64,000 nt of DNA from positions 1-64,000 of the forward strand of contig CBDDCT010000003.1 in NCBI GenBank assembly GCA_965226185.1, in the 5' to 3' direction. Each line of letters opens with the position of its first letter. Positions within the stretch are counted from its first letter, which is position 1. Both the position numbers and the translations under genes were made by a program. The notes beneath the pieces were generated by a model. It had not been told where the DNA came from. It did no database searches and saw only the letters and a program-made list of their open reading frames with translations. Shown here one piece after another: positions 9,095-17,700 of this stretch. Source of the stretch: CBDCYS01 sp965226185. Its GTDB lineage: Bacteria; Acidobacteriota; Terriglobia; Bryobacterales; UBA6623.

Positions 9095-10577
9095 GCCCGC
9101 ATTTCCAATTTGATTCAGACCTCTCGACCTTCCGGCGGCCTTGAGCGTCTTTATTCATAGGGGCTAGAGCCCGCTGAGGACGCCATGGAGGCCAACACCC
9201 AATGGGTGAAAAACAAACCAAGCCATTCCAGCTAAGTTTCAACGGCTCGTGGAAAGTCGATTTCCAGGGATCGCACGTCACTTCCGACGGTGGCCTGATT
9301 TTGGTTCGCGAACTGGACGAACGGCTCGGTCTCGGAGAACTGATTGACGAGCATCTCAGCGACTCCCGGCAAGGCACCAACAAGCAGTTCACGCTCGCTG
9401 ATCTGTTGCGGCAGTCGATCTACAGCCGCTTGGCAGGCTACGAGGACGTCAACGACGCCGTCCGAGTGTCGGCTGACCCGACGTTTCGCTTGATCGGCTC
9501 GCAGAAGATCTGGGATCGCGGTGCGGCCTTAACCTCGACGCTGCACGGCTTCGAGACGGAGATGCTGGCGAGCGAAGAGAACCTGCTGGGGCTGATGGCG
9601 CTGAACCGAGAGCTGGTCGGGCAAGCGGAGGCGTTCGACGACTCCGAGCGGGTCGTTCTGGACATGGACTCCACCGAGAGTCCGGTCCATGGCCAACAGG
9701 AAGGCAGTGCCTACAACGGACACTTCGAGTCGGTCTGCTACCACCCGTTGCTTTTGTTCAACGGTCATGGTGATTGCCTCGCTGCCAAGCTGCGTCCCGG
9801 CAACGTGCACAGCGCCGAGGACTGGGATGAGCTATTGTTGCCGGAGATCGAGCGCCAACAGGCTGCGGGCAAGCAGGTCGCCTTCCGGGGCGATGCCGCC
9901 TTTGCCAAGCCGGAGATCTACGAGGCGCTGGAGGAGCGCGGCGCGGACTACGCGATCCGCATTCCGGCCAATAAGAACCTGGAGCTGGAGATCGAAGACA
10001 TCCTGTTTCGTCCGCCGGGGAGGCCCGGCCGCAAGCCGCTAGTGCGCTACAAGAGCTTTCGCTATCAGGCGGAGAGCTGGAAGGGGCCGAGACGAGTTGT
10101 CGCCAAGGTCGAGCACCACCAGGGCGAGCTATTCGCGCGCGTCGGTTTTATCGTGACGAACATGAGCTTGCCAAGCCGGTCGGTGGTGCGTTTCTACAAC
10201 AAGCGCGGCACGGCGGAGCAGTGGATCAAAGAAGGTAAGCAAGCGACGCACTGGACGCGGCTGTCGTGCCATCGCTTCCGGGCGAACGAGGTGCGCTTGC
10301 AGTTAAGCGTGCTGGCCTACAACCTGGGCAACCTGTGGCGGCGACTCGGGTTGCCGCACAGGATCAAGACGTGGTCACTGACGAGCTTGCAGCAGCGGTT
10401 GATGAAGACGGGCGGCAGATTGGTCAAGCACGCGCGGTACTACTGGTTGCTCTTGGCCGAGGGACATCTGAACCGGCGGCTGTTTGGCGACATGCTGCGG
10501 AGGATCTGGGCGCTGCCTGTGCCGGGTGGTTAGCACCGCACTTGGCGAATGCGAAATCTGTGTACTGAGGACGGAAG
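9095..10577 (+). mobile_element. IS1380-family insertion sequence (copy 2, different subtype)
   Basis: It surrounds the transposase at 9202-10533. Possible ends are CCCGCATTTCCA on the left and the reverse complement of TGGCGAATGCGAA on the right, which match only weakly; I could not fix the borders or a target duplication. Confidence 0.5.
9202..10533 (+). CDS. IS1380-family transposase
   Basis: 443 residues. The DDE core is visible: VLDMDSTESPVHG, then FRGDAAFAKPEIYE, then the Glu helix KRGTAEQWIKEGKQA. The N-terminal SDGGLILVRELDERLGL and the C-terminal LSVLAYNLGNLWRRL are typical of IS1380. The reading frame is intact. It is not closely similar to the copy at 3661-5106, so two IS1380 lineages are present. 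Confidence 0.9.
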   Translation: MGEKQTKPFQLSFNGSWKVDFQGSHVTSDGGLILVRELDERLGLGELIDEHLSDSRQGTNKQFTLADLLRQSIYSRLAGYEDVNDAVRVSADPTFRLIGSQKIWDRGAALTSTLHGFETEMLASEENLLGLMALNRELVGQAEAFDDSERVVLDMDSTESPVHGQQEGSAYNGHFESVCYHPLLLFNGHGDCLAAKLRPGNVHSAEDWDELLLPEIERQQAAGKQVAFRGDAAFAKPEIYEALEERGADYAIRIPANKNLELEIEDILFRPPGRPGRKPLVRYKSFRYQAESWKGPRRVVAKVEHHQGELFARVGFIVTNMSLPSRSVVRFYNKRGTAEQWIKEGKQATHWTRLSCHRFRANEVRLQLSVLAYNLGNLWRRLGLPHRIKTWSLTSLQQRLMKTGGRLVKHARYYWLLLAEGHLNRRLFGDMLRRIWALPVPGG

Positions 10578-10828
10578 CTCGGAGGGGTGTCTGCGAAATT
10601 GACTTCGCAGCGGCGGATCAGCCCCCATGAGGGGCAAGAAGGGGGCTCGATCGGTCCCGCCTCAGCCGCCGCCTCTTTCGGGTGGAGAAATGGTTGCGCT
10701 TCGCCGGGTGAGGGTGTAGACTCGTGCCGTCAGAGGAGCCAAATCGGAAATCCTGGCTCAGACCAACCGTCCATCGCGGGCGGTTTTTGAGTACCTATGG
10801 TGGCCGCCAGGACAGCGGAGAATCCGCG

Positions 10829-11641
10829 ATGCCAGGCAAGAAATGGACGCAGCCTGAAAGGGAATCTCTAATCCGTCAAGCCAAACAGGGCAAACGTTTG
10901 CCTCAGATTCGCATCCGAGCCAGATCCCAAGCAGCGGTCAACCAGCAACGACAGCGCCTGCGTGAGGCAGGGCTGCTCGGTCAGGACTCAAAGCGAAGCC
11001 TGCGGCTGTGGACAATCAGAGAGATCCGCACTCTGGGTGACTACACGAACGCCTATCGATTGGGCGCCACTGGCCTTCTACGGGCGGGACTGCTGACAGG
11101 CCGCAGCAAGGATTCCATCAGCCAGCAGATGAGGCGTCAGGGTCTGGGAGACCCCCGGCGTCGGGAAGCCTCCCGTGCAGCCCACCGGCTGGACGTTGAG
11201 GAAAAGGCAGCCCTTGCAGAGTTCCTTCGGACAGAGGGAAGCAAACTGGCAAGTGCGGAAGTAGCTGACAAGTTCAGGATTTCCCCCAAGACGGTGACCG
11301 CGTATCGCCGTCGTATGAAGCTGCAATTGTCATGGCAGGAGGCGAGAAACTCGGAGCGTTATCGGCAACTTGCCGAGGAACTCCGTCAGAAATTCATTCG
11401 CCGAACCCGTGCACGATGGAAGAAATGGCGAGTGGAACGAAGGAGGACACTCCAGAAGCTGCAGTGGCGAATGAAGCGACGAACAGCGAATGGCAAGATG
11501 CGTCGCTGCATCCGTTGCGGAGAGAGCTGGCTTGAACTCAAGGAGTTCTTTCCTGTCACGAAGCGGAGGCGGAGAGGAATTGTGACCTACACAATGTCTC
11601 GAAGCTGTCGAGCGTGCCGCGCGCAGCAGCAAAAACCTTGA
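10829..11641 (+). CDS. Unknown DNA-binding-like protein with C-terminal zinc ribbon
   Basis: 270 residues from the ATG at 10829; an upstream in-frame ATG at 10724 adds 35 low-complexity residues. The N-terminal part resembles a Myb/SANT-like helical domain (KKWTQPERESLIRQAKQGK). A central helix-turn-helix-like stretch (ASAEVADKFRISPKTVTAYRRR) follows. A highly basic coiled region precedes a C-terminal CIRCGESW…CRACRAQ zinc ribbon. It sits between an IS and the transfer-like ATPase. The role is not recognised; a transcription regulator of a mobile element is plausible. Confidence 0.6.
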   Translation: MPGKKWTQPERESLIRQAKQGKRLPQIRIRARSQAAVNQQRQRLREAGLLGQDSKRSLRLWTIREIRTLGDYTNAYRLGATGLLRAGLLTGRSKDSISQQMRRQGLGDPRRREASRAAHRLDVEEKAALAEFLRTEGSKLASAEVADKFRISPKTVTAYRRRMKLQLSWQEARNSERYRQLAEELRQKFIRRTRARWKKWRVERRRTLQKLQWRMKRRTANGKMRRCIRCGESWLELKEFFPVTKRRRRGIVTYTMSRSCRACRAQQQKP

Positions 11642-11770
11642 AACGGTTCGGTCCGCCGCCCAAGAAACCCATCCGCGCGGAAACTTTCCCGGCAACACGG
11701 CAGGTTCGCGCCGGGTAACGGCATCAGCCGTCCTCCCGACGGCGGATCCCGTTTGTGGATATCCCCTCTT

Positions 11771-11825
11771 GACAGGCTCCCCCGGCTGCTACCCTAAAGG
11801 GTACATAACGTCCTTTATGTACCTT
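11771..11825 (+). promoter_or_regulatory. Promoter-like site with operator-like inverted repeat
   Basis: TTGACA at 11771 is followed after 15-17 bp by weak -10 candidates (TACCCT / CCCTAA). A 9-bp perfect inverted repeat GGTACATAA–6–TTATGTACC lies at 11802-11825, around the expected transcription start. This could be a repressor site ahead of the ATPase gene at 11969. Confidence 0.45.
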
Positions 11826-11968
11826 TAATTCAACTACTTACAACCGTCCGTAGGGGTGTTTTTTTCAATCTGCCGCCGGAAGCTTCCCGTCGGGGGAGGA
11901 GGAGAGACCAAGGTGCTGGATCGGGTTGTTGACCGAAACTTTGTGGTCTAAAACCCTTTCTGCCCGGC

Positions 11969-12880
11969 TTGGAGAGCGTCCTTGAAGATTCCGAAGTGAG
12001 CGAGATCATGATTAACGGCCCCGCTAATGTATGGGTCGAGCGGGCCGGGCGGCTGGCCGTACACGCCGCGCCGGACCTGGACGAAGCGGCGCTGTTACGG
12101 GCCGCTATCCATATAGCCCGTCCTTTGGGACTGGACCCGGCCAGCTCTCCCATTGTCGATGCCCGGCTCGATGACGGATCGCGGGTTGCTATCTGCGTTC
12201 CGCCCGCCAGTCCTCAAGTCGCTATCACCGTTCGGCGCTTTGGCAAGCGGGCGTTCTCGGCGGATGATCTCGTCAAGCAAGGCGCACTCCCCGAAAACGT
12301 GCGGGCCGAAGCCGAGCGGGTGTTGCGGTCCCGGCGCAACATCCTGGTTTCAGGCGGAACCGGATCGGGCAAGACCACGTTGCTCAATGCCCTCATCGAA
12401 CTTCTCCCCGATGACGAGCGGATAGTTGCCATCGAGGACACCTTGGAGCTTCGCATCGAGCGGTCGAATTGCGTCCGCTTCGAGGCGCGCGGTTTGCAGG
12501 AAGGAGCGGTCACAATCCGCGATTTAGTCCGCCACGCGCTACGTCACCGCCCGGATCACATCGTCGTGGGCGAGGTTCGCGGCGGAGAGGCGGCGGACCT
12601 GCTGCAAGCCCTCAACACCGGCCACGGCGGATCGCTCACGACCGTACACGCCAACAACGCCGAGAGCGCCTTATCCCGGATCGCCAGTTGCGCCATGCAG
12701 GGCGGCGGTGAGCTTCCCTGGGAAGTCACCTGTAGAGGCGTAGTGGACGGAATCGCCATGGTGATTCACATGACGCGCCACGAAGGGCGGCGATTCGCCG
12801 AAGAAGCGGTTTTCGTCAAAGGCTACGAAGCGAGGAACAACCAATGGGACATTCAAAGAATCACGGTCGAAGGGGCTTGA
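11969..12880 (+). CDS. TrbB/VirB11/CpaF-type secretion ATPase
   Basis: 303 residues. It is a hexameric ATPase of conjugative or type II/IV secretion systems. Visible are the N-terminal domain (DSEVSEIMINGPANVWVERAG), Walker A GGTGSGKTTLL, the Asp box (IVAIEDTLEL), Walker B (HIVVGEVRGGEAADLL) and the His box (GHGGSLTTVHANNA). The frame opens at 11933 but has no ATG; the best start is TTG 11969, so the first ~15-20 residues of TrbB proteins may be missing. No other transfer genes (TrbC-L, relaxase) follow, so this is probably a leftover of an integrative conjugative element. Confidence 0.85.
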   Translation: MESVLEDSEVSEIMINGPANVWVERAGRLAVHAAPDLDEAALLRAAIHIARPLGLDPASSPIVDARLDDGSRVAICVPPASPQVAITVRRFGKRAFSADDLVKQGALPENVRAEAERVLRSRRNILVSGGTGSGKTTLLNALIELLPDDERIVAIEDTLELRIERSNCVRFEARGLQEGAVTIRDLVRHALRHRPDHIVVGEVRGGEAADLLQALNTGHGGSLTTVHANNAESALSRIASCAMQGGGELPWEVTCRGVVDGIAMVIHMTRHEGRRFAEEAVFVKGYEARNNQWDIQRITVEGA

Positions 12881-13523
12881 CCCTGCCCCTGCAACTCAGC
12901 GGGGATACGCGCGACCGCTACGGTTGCTGTTGTCCTACGTCTATGTCGGCGGCGAGAATTTCAACTCCCCGCTCATCCGCGAGGCCTATGTTCACGCTTA
13001 GCGCCGCTTTCCCTTCTCGAAACGGTAAGAGTTCATTGACCTTGAGGGACAGGCTCGGAAGCGAGGACTCGGCTTGTGGAACCGCCGCTAAAGAATCCGC
13101 GAGAAAGAACAGACTCGGGGGAGCTTCCTGCTGAACTTGCGCGTCAACAACGTTTACTTTTGCAAGGAGCCGTTTGCAGCCTTCGGGTTGCGATCCATTC
13201 ACCGCCGCGGGCGCCTAGCTTCCAGCTGACCGTGGCGCGGGCGTTGCGCCAATCTGTGGCCTATCGCGTCCGACCGGAAGACGGGTAAGGGTTGCGCCAT
13301 TGGGCGCTGGCCGCAGCCGGGCCCGGTTTGGCCCGACGCAAGACTCGCGCCAGAACGGTTCCCTCGCCTGCGGCGTCTGGCACTCTCTCTTGCCCTTGTC
13401 GGTCCCGCCCCGTCACCGGCTTCGGCGGTGCTGTTCCTCCTTCGTCAGGGTTTGGCCGTTTCCGCCTTGCTCGGGTGAGCGAAAACGCTCACAAACCCTT
13501 AACTTCACAGGAGGAAACACATT
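12881..13523. other. Gap after the secretion ATPase; degenerate
   Basis: No convincing gene. A protein-like stretch (LLLSYVYVGGENFNSPLIRE, about 12910-12990) has no start codon and may be a remnant of a further element gene. At 13475-13492 a 7-bp inverted repeat GTGAGCG–AAAA–CGCTCAC precedes the next gene and could be an operator or attenuator. Confidence 0.4.
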
Positions 13524-13775
13524 ATGGCTAACCAAAAACCCGTCGCTGAAGTCCGCATCGGTCGCGTCAAGGCCACAATCTGGCCGAACGGAACCGAAGA
13601 GCAACCGCGGCACAACGTCACGTTCTCGCGTCTCTACAAAGACGACGCTGGTGAATGGAAGAGTACACAGAGCTTCGGGCGCAACGACCTGTTGGTGCTT
13701 GCCAAAGTGGCCGATCAGGCCCACACGCGCCTCTTCGAGCTTCCACGGGAAGAAGAGCAGCAGGCCGAGTCCTAG
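13524..13775 (+). CDS. Small conserved-looking protein, mobile-element associated
   Basis: 83 residues behind an excellent ribosome-binding site (AGGAGG, 9 bases before the ATG). The sequence is balanced and charged (KPVAEVRIGRVKATIWPN, then HNVTFSRLYKDDAGEWKST). It looks like a small beta-rich soluble protein, of a kind I recall seeing on plasmids and integrative elements. No catalytic motif or membrane segment is visible. Its function is unknown. Confidence 0.7.
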   Translation: MANQKPVAEVRIGRVKATIWPNGTEEQPRHNVTFSRLYKDDAGEWKSTQSFGRNDLLVLAKVADQAHTRLFELPREEEQQAES

Positions 13776-14224
13776 CTAGGGGACGCGGATTTAGAGAGCG
13801 GCGGGGCTGGTCCTCGCCGCGCTCCGAGTCTTCCCGATTCGCTCCTTATCTAACTTCACACTTTTGGTTCATTCAGCCTGGTTGGCCGCTGGCGGGGCCT
13901 CCAGAACCGCATGTACCTCCGTCTGAAGAGTAACCCGGCCAGGGTTAGAAAAATGGGAGAGAGACTCTGGCAAGCCAAATCTCGCCACCGCCAGCGTGGC
14001 TCGAAAACCGTCTTTTCCAGTTTCATGTTTTTCTCTTTTGTGTGTTTCCTGAATAACACATTGTCTCCCCGGAAGCTTTTCGCCCGCCGGGGAACCAGCG
14101 GTAGAGGGTGTCTTCGAGATGCCCAACTTTGGGATTGTGGGGTGCTGACTCCGGCCACCATTGTGCGGGGTGGAGATTTCGCCGGCCGGCGAGGCCCATG
14201 GCTCCCGCGCTCTCCGACCTGCGG
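13776..14224. other. Gap, nothing recognised
   Basis: Open frames here have no family features. A palindrome CCTAGCTAGG (13771-13780) overlaps the preceding stop codon. Confidence 0.4.
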
Positions 14225-14623
14225 TCAGTGCAACGTGTTGACCAGTGCTGCGTCGACGATTCTGCGATCCTGCGTCAACAGCGTCGCGCCGAATATTCGG
14301 GCGGTCGCCACGATGATTCGGTCTGCTGGATCGCGTTGAAAGGAGTCGGGCAACGTGGCCAGCTCCGCCGCAATGGCCGGGGAGATGCCGTGCCGCCGCA
14401 CCAGAGGCGGAGCCACCGCCTTGTCCAGCCACACCCGAAGGGGAATTGTTAGCTGGATGCGACCCAGGCTGTGCAATGTCGCCACTTCCCAGAGCGAAAT
14501 ATCAGATACCAGCAGCGGTGACTCTGCACTGGCTGACGCGACAACCTCCTGCTGGGCCGGTGAGAGCCGATTGCTGTCGTTGAGCCACCAGATCAGGATA
14601 TGCGTGTCGAGCAGCGCCGTCAT
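14225..14623 (-). CDS. vapC: VapC-type PIN-domain toxin ribonuclease
   Basis: 132 residues. The PIN fold acidic residues are visible: Asp in LLDTHILIWWL, Glu in VSDISLWEVATL, and the C-terminal pair in FQRDPADRIIVATA and LLTQDRRI. Such toxins cleave RNA, often tRNA. The ATG overlaps the antitoxin stop (ATGA), as expected for a coupled toxin-antitoxin operon. It probably stabilises the ParA-carrying element. Confidence 0.92.
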   Translation of the reverse strand: MTALLDTHILIWWLNDSNRLSPAQQEVVASASAESPLLVSDISLWEVATLHSLGRIQLTIPLRVWLDKAVAPPLVRRHGISPAIAAELATLPDSFQRDPADRIIVATARIFGATLLTQDRRIVDAALVNTLH

Positions 14624-14859
14624 GCCCCGAGGCTTTCCCAGTATTCTTCCGGAACCGCCGGCTCAACAATGTCGCCGGCCACAATGACGGTACCCTTGAG
14701 CTCCAACTGTGGATACTCGGCATGAGTTCGGCTTGCGGGCAGCAACTCCGCCACAGGCCGACCGCGCTTCAGGATGACCAGCCGCTCTCCTGTAGCCTGC
14801 ACGCGATCGAGGATAGCCAAGCATCGGGCCTTGAAGTCGGATGCGTTGATGGTTTCCAT
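14620..14859 (-). CDS. vapB: Phd/YefM-family antitoxin of VapBC
   Basis: 79 residues: METINASDFKARCLAILDRV, then GERLVILKRGRPVAELLP, the classic Phd/YefM DNA-binding fold. A flexible C-terminal tail follows that would neutralise VapC. It is the first gene of the operon and probably autoregulates its promoter. A longer open frame from 15162 has no sensible N-terminus and runs through the parA promoter, so I reject that extension. Confidence 0.9.
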   Translation of the reverse strand: METINASDFKARCLAILDRVQATGERLVILKRGRPVAELLPASRTHAEYPQLELKGTVIVAGDIVEPAVPEEYWESLGA

Positions 14860-14865
14860 ACGACT

Positions 14866-14894
14866 AGTATTGGAGACCAGGCAGATCATGTCAA
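14866..14894 (-). promoter_or_regulatory. Sigma70-type promoter of vapBC, probably leaderless
   Basis: On the minus strand TTGACA (14894-14889), a 17-bp spacer and AATACT (14871-14866). The -10 box ends only 6 bases before the antitoxin ATG, so transcription should start at or next to the start codon. Confidence 0.75.
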
Positions 14895-14967
14895 GCCAAA
14901 TGAAGCCGCTGCCCTGTGGCGTAGCCTCTGAGCAATCCGGGAGCGTTGGTTCTCCTTTTGGGGTTTG

Positions 14968-15000
14968 TGTGTTGACACATTTACTAAAAGACGGTAATGT
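14968..15000 (+). promoter_or_regulatory. Promoter of parA with overlapping palindrome
   Basis: TTGACA (14972-14977), a 17-bp spacer and TAATGT (14995-15000). The GTG of parA is at +7 from the -10 box, so the transcript may again be leaderless. TGTGT–TG–ACACA (14968-14979) straddles the -35 box and could be an autoregulatory operator. Confidence 0.7.
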
Positions 15001-15006
15001 TGTTTT

Positions 15007-15657
15007 GTGGTTATCTCTTTTCTTAATCAGAAGGGTGGTGTCGGCAAAACCACGCTGGCAGTGAATGTCGCCGCTGGGTTGGCCCGCAACGGGCACAATG
15101 TCCTTTTGATCGACGCCGACAAGCAAGGGTCTGCCTCTGCTTGGGCAAGCTTGCGCGAGCATACCGATTTCAAGGTGATCTCACTCGCCCGTGAAAACAT
15201 GGCGCGGGATGCGATGAAACTAGCAGCCGACCACACCTACACCGTGATTGATGGCCCGCCACATGTTGAATCCATTGCTCGCTCGTGCATCGTGGCGTCT
15301 GACCTTGTCCTCGTGCCAATCGAACCAAGCGGCCTGTCTACTTGGGCCAGCGATCTCACCGTCCATCAGGTTCAGGAAGCACAGGAACTCAAAAACATCA
15401 AATGTGCTTTTGTGGTTTCCCGCAAAATAGGTAATACGGTTATCGGTCGCGAGATCCGCTCGATGGCTGCCGCGATGGGCATTCCGATCCTGGCAAACGA
15501 AATCGCTCAGCGAGTCGCATATGCCGAGAGCCTGACGATGGGCAAGATGATTTTTGAATGGGCACCGGAAAGCCCGGCCGCGTGCGAGATTGAGAAGCTG
15601 ACAAAGGAGATCCTAAGCTATGAGCAAGAAATCATTTCAGAGCGTTCCGAAACCTAA
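15007..15657 (+). CDS. parA: ParA-family partition ATPase
   Basis: 216 residues, starting at GTG. It has a deviant Walker A motif (FLNQKGGVGKTTLA), the A' region VLLIDADKQGSASAW and switch-type VIDGPPHVES. It is a short ParA of the ParF type without an N-terminal helix-turn-helix. It moves or segregates plasmid or element DNA on the nucleoid. It overlaps the next gene by 38 bp, implying co-expression. Confidence 0.92.
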   Translation: MVISFLNQKGGVGKTTLAVNVAAGLARNGHNVLLIDADKQGSASAWASLREHTDFKVISLARENMARDAMKLAADHTYTVIDGPPHVESIARSCIVASDLVLVPIEPSGLSTWASDLTVHQVQEAQELKNIKCAFVVSRKIGNTVIGREIRSMAAAMGIPILANEIAQRVAYAESLTMGKMIFEWAPESPAACEIEKLTKEILSYEQEIISERSET

Positions 15658-15937
15658 ATTGCTTACCGATGACGCCCTGGAGTCCTTTGAAAAAGCGGGT
15701 CCCGGCCACGGCCCGGCCCTTGAAGAATCTCCACGTAAGAACGTCAAGCAGGAGAAAACCACTGAGCCGACAAAACGGCTCAGTGTAGATGTGCCGGTCT
15801 CCGTCCATCGGCGTTTCAAGACAGCGTGTAGCGCAACCAGCCGCCAGATGGTCGCTGAGTTACGACACTTGATTGAAGCCCGTATATTGGAGCTTGAAAG
15901 TGAGATCGGAAGCTACGGGCAGGATGACCTCCGCTGA
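15620..15937 (+). CDS. Ribbon-helix-helix partner of ParA (ParG-like)
   Basis: 105 residues. The N-terminal ~50 residues are charged and probably unstructured. The C-terminus, TKRLSVDVPVSVHRRFKTAC followed by two helices, is a ribbon-helix-helix DNA-binding fold. A flexible tail plus such a domain, encoded next to a ParF-type ATPase, is the ParG arrangement. It may bind the palindrome at the parA promoter. Confidence 0.75.
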   Translation: MSKKSFQSVPKPKLLTDDALESFEKAGPGHGPALEESPRKNVKQEKTTEPTKRLSVDVPVSVHRRFKTACSATSRQMVAELRHLIEARILELESEIGSYGQDDLR

Positions 15938-16022
15938 TGCACATGTTCCCTTTTGCCAATTGGTTTTGTCCACGAGGATATTGCTGGTTTTGGGCCGTCC
16001 GTGCGAGCGAAACGGTGTACTG

Positions 16023-16490
16023 TCATAAGGTCGCCTCGTCGTGTAGGCAGCGATAGATTGTTGCGACATGGACATTGAAGGGCCGGGCGACTTCGCTGAT
16101 GGATTTCCCTTCTTCAATGAGATGGCGAGCGAGGGTGCGTTGATCCGGCCACAGTTTGGGTGGGTGCCCGAAGGGGACGCCGCGTGCCTGGGCTGCGCGC
16201 CGGCCTTCCTCGGTTCGGGTGGCGATCAGCGAGCGCTCGAACTCCGCGATGCCAGCAAAGACGGTGAACACCATGAGCCCGGCCGGCGTCGTCGTATCGT
16301 CCCAGGGCTCCGCAATGGACTGAAGTCCAGCGTATTTCTCCTCGATAGTTTCCGCGATGCACAGGAGCTCGGACGTGGAGCGCGTGAGGCGGTCAAGGCG
16401 AGTGACGACGACGTCATCGGCGCGCAGCTCGGCGAGCAGGCGCTCAAGGACGCGGTGGCGGAGCTGCAGGTAGCCGGCGGGTCCGGGGAT
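16023..16490 (-). pseudogene. N-terminally truncated serine resolvase/invertase
   Basis: The readable frame has the catalytic-domain part VVVTRLDRLTRSTSELL, then GLMVFTVFAGIAEFERSLI, and the C-terminal helix-turn-helix (GKSISEVARPFNVHVATIYR). The first ~45 residues, with the nucleophilic serine (YARVST), are absent: an in-frame TGA precedes the open stretch and no start is found. From the ATG at 16274 only the C-terminal 83 residues could be made, which would bind DNA but not recombine it. Confidence 0.8.
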
Positions 16491-16513
16491 GGATCAGCAG
16501 CCTTTTTATATGA

Positions 16514-16533
16514 ATGATAATATCCTTTATCAT
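16514..16533. repeat. Inverted repeat at the broken end of the resolvase
   Basis: ATGATAA–TATCCT–TTATCAT, perfect 7-bp arms, lying just upstream of the resolvase fragment where a res site or element end would be expected. Confidence 0.45.
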
Positions 16534-17029
16534 GCATGATCAACCCCCTCTCCCGCCGCTCCCGGGCAGGCCATAATGCCGGATCGCTCCCTAACATGTA
16601 GTAGAGCAGGAGATCCCCCATGCCTGCCCAACCCGCCTGCTTTCATCGACTTGACGAAATCTGTCAAGGGCGGAGTAAAAGTAGACCGTCTCAGGGAAGA
16701 GGACAAGCAGTCAGTTGCAAGCTGCGTCGCTGACCGAAGTCGGCTTTGGTGGTCTAACAGCCAAGCCGGGGTGGGAGCCTCTTCCCGGTGCGCCGCCAGG
16801 AGGGAGGAATCACGACCGGAGTCGTCCTCCACAACCTGGAATCGAGTCCGGGCCTGCTGCGCTGCGACTTGATGCGGGAGGGCGTGCTGCTCGATCGTGA
16901 GTACTCCCAGAGGCTCCATCTCGCGCGCCTCTCCATGCCGCCTGTCAGCGATCGACGACGCGATACAGGTGGAAGGCACGGGCTGGCAACGCCTAAAATC
17001 GCATTGATCCACAGCCAGATGGCCCACAG
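16534..17029. other. Gap, no gene recognised
   Basis: Several GC-driven open frames overlap on both strands without family features. A small stem (CTTGAC–7–GTCAAG, about 16648-16666) is present. Confidence 0.4.
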
Positions 17030-17284
17030 ATGGACGGAGTGCACCAGGATGATGTAGGCTGGTGCACAAGACGATGTCTGGTATGGGCCAAAGCAGGATC
17101 CAGCAAGCCAGTCCTGGTAGCGGGTACAGTCCGTGCTTCGGTCAGCTTTCAGCGCGAGATTCACGAAACGCTGGAGAAAATAGCTCGAGAAAAGAAGGTT
17201 TCGCTCGCCTGGGTTGTCCGCGAAGCGACTGAGAGGTACATCGCCGATCGCTGGCCCCTCCTGGTTGTTCCGAAGGGCGACTGA
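17030..17284 (+). CDS. Small ribbon-helix-helix (CopG/Arc-like) protein
   Basis: 84 residues from the ATG at 17030; a later non-ATG start near 17120 is possible. The C-terminal half, TVRASVSFQREIHETLEKIA followed by VSLAWVVREATERYI, fits a strand-helix-helix DNA-binding dimer. It ends 6 bp before the restriction–modification operon, so it may act as its regulator (inference). Confidence 0.55.
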   Translation: MDGVHQDDVGWCTRRCLVWAKAGSSKPVLVAGTVRASVSFQREIHETLEKIAREKKVSLAWVVREATERYIADRWPLLVVPKGD

Positions 17285-17289
17285 GCGGT

Positions 17290-17700
17290 GTGGATACACT
17301 CACGCGAGCGCAGCGGTCGGCCGTCATGTCTCGTGTGCGGTCGCAGAATTCGCGGCCTGAGATGTTTGTGCGCAGGCTCGTGTTCGCGCTTGGCTACCGT
17401 TATCGTCTGCATGTCGCCGGAATGCCTGGTCGGCCCGACCTCGTCTTCCGCAGCCGCCGGAAAGTTATTTTCGTTCATGGGTGTTTCTGGCACCGGCACG
17501 CCCGCTGTGCGCTTGCCCGCCTGCCAAAATCGCGGCTGGAATTCTGGCTTCCCAAACTTGACGCGAACAAACGCCGCGACCAAAAGAACATCCGCGCTCT
17601 CCGTCGCAAGGGATGGGCGGTGTTGACGATCTGGGAGTGTGGGCTCGGCAACCCCCGCTTGCCGAACACGATCGAAAGGTTCTTGGATGCGCAGCGTTGA
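17290..17700 (+). CDS. vsr: Very short patch repair endonuclease Vsr
   Basis: 136 residues, starting at GTG. Family blocks are present: the N-terminal QRSAVMSRVRSQNSRPEMFVRR, the catalytic Asp in GMPGRPDLVF, and VIFVHGCFWHRHARC with the metal-site His/Cys residues. LTIWECGLGN follows. Vsr nicks T:G mismatches produced by 5-methylcytosine deamination and normally accompanies a C5 methyltransferase, exactly as here: the methyltransferase start overlaps its last codons. Confidence 0.95.
   Translation: MDTLTRAQRSAVMSRVRSQNSRPEMFVRRLVFALGYRYRLHVAGMPGRPDLVFRSRRKVIFVHGCFWHRHARCALARLPKSRLEFWLPKLDANKRRDQKNIRALRRKGWAVLTIWECGLGNPRLPNTIERFLDAQR

Noticed and set aside
14620..15162. 180-residue extension of the antitoxin
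   Set aside because: The extra N-terminus runs through both promoters and the parA start; the Phd/YefM family begins at METINASDF.
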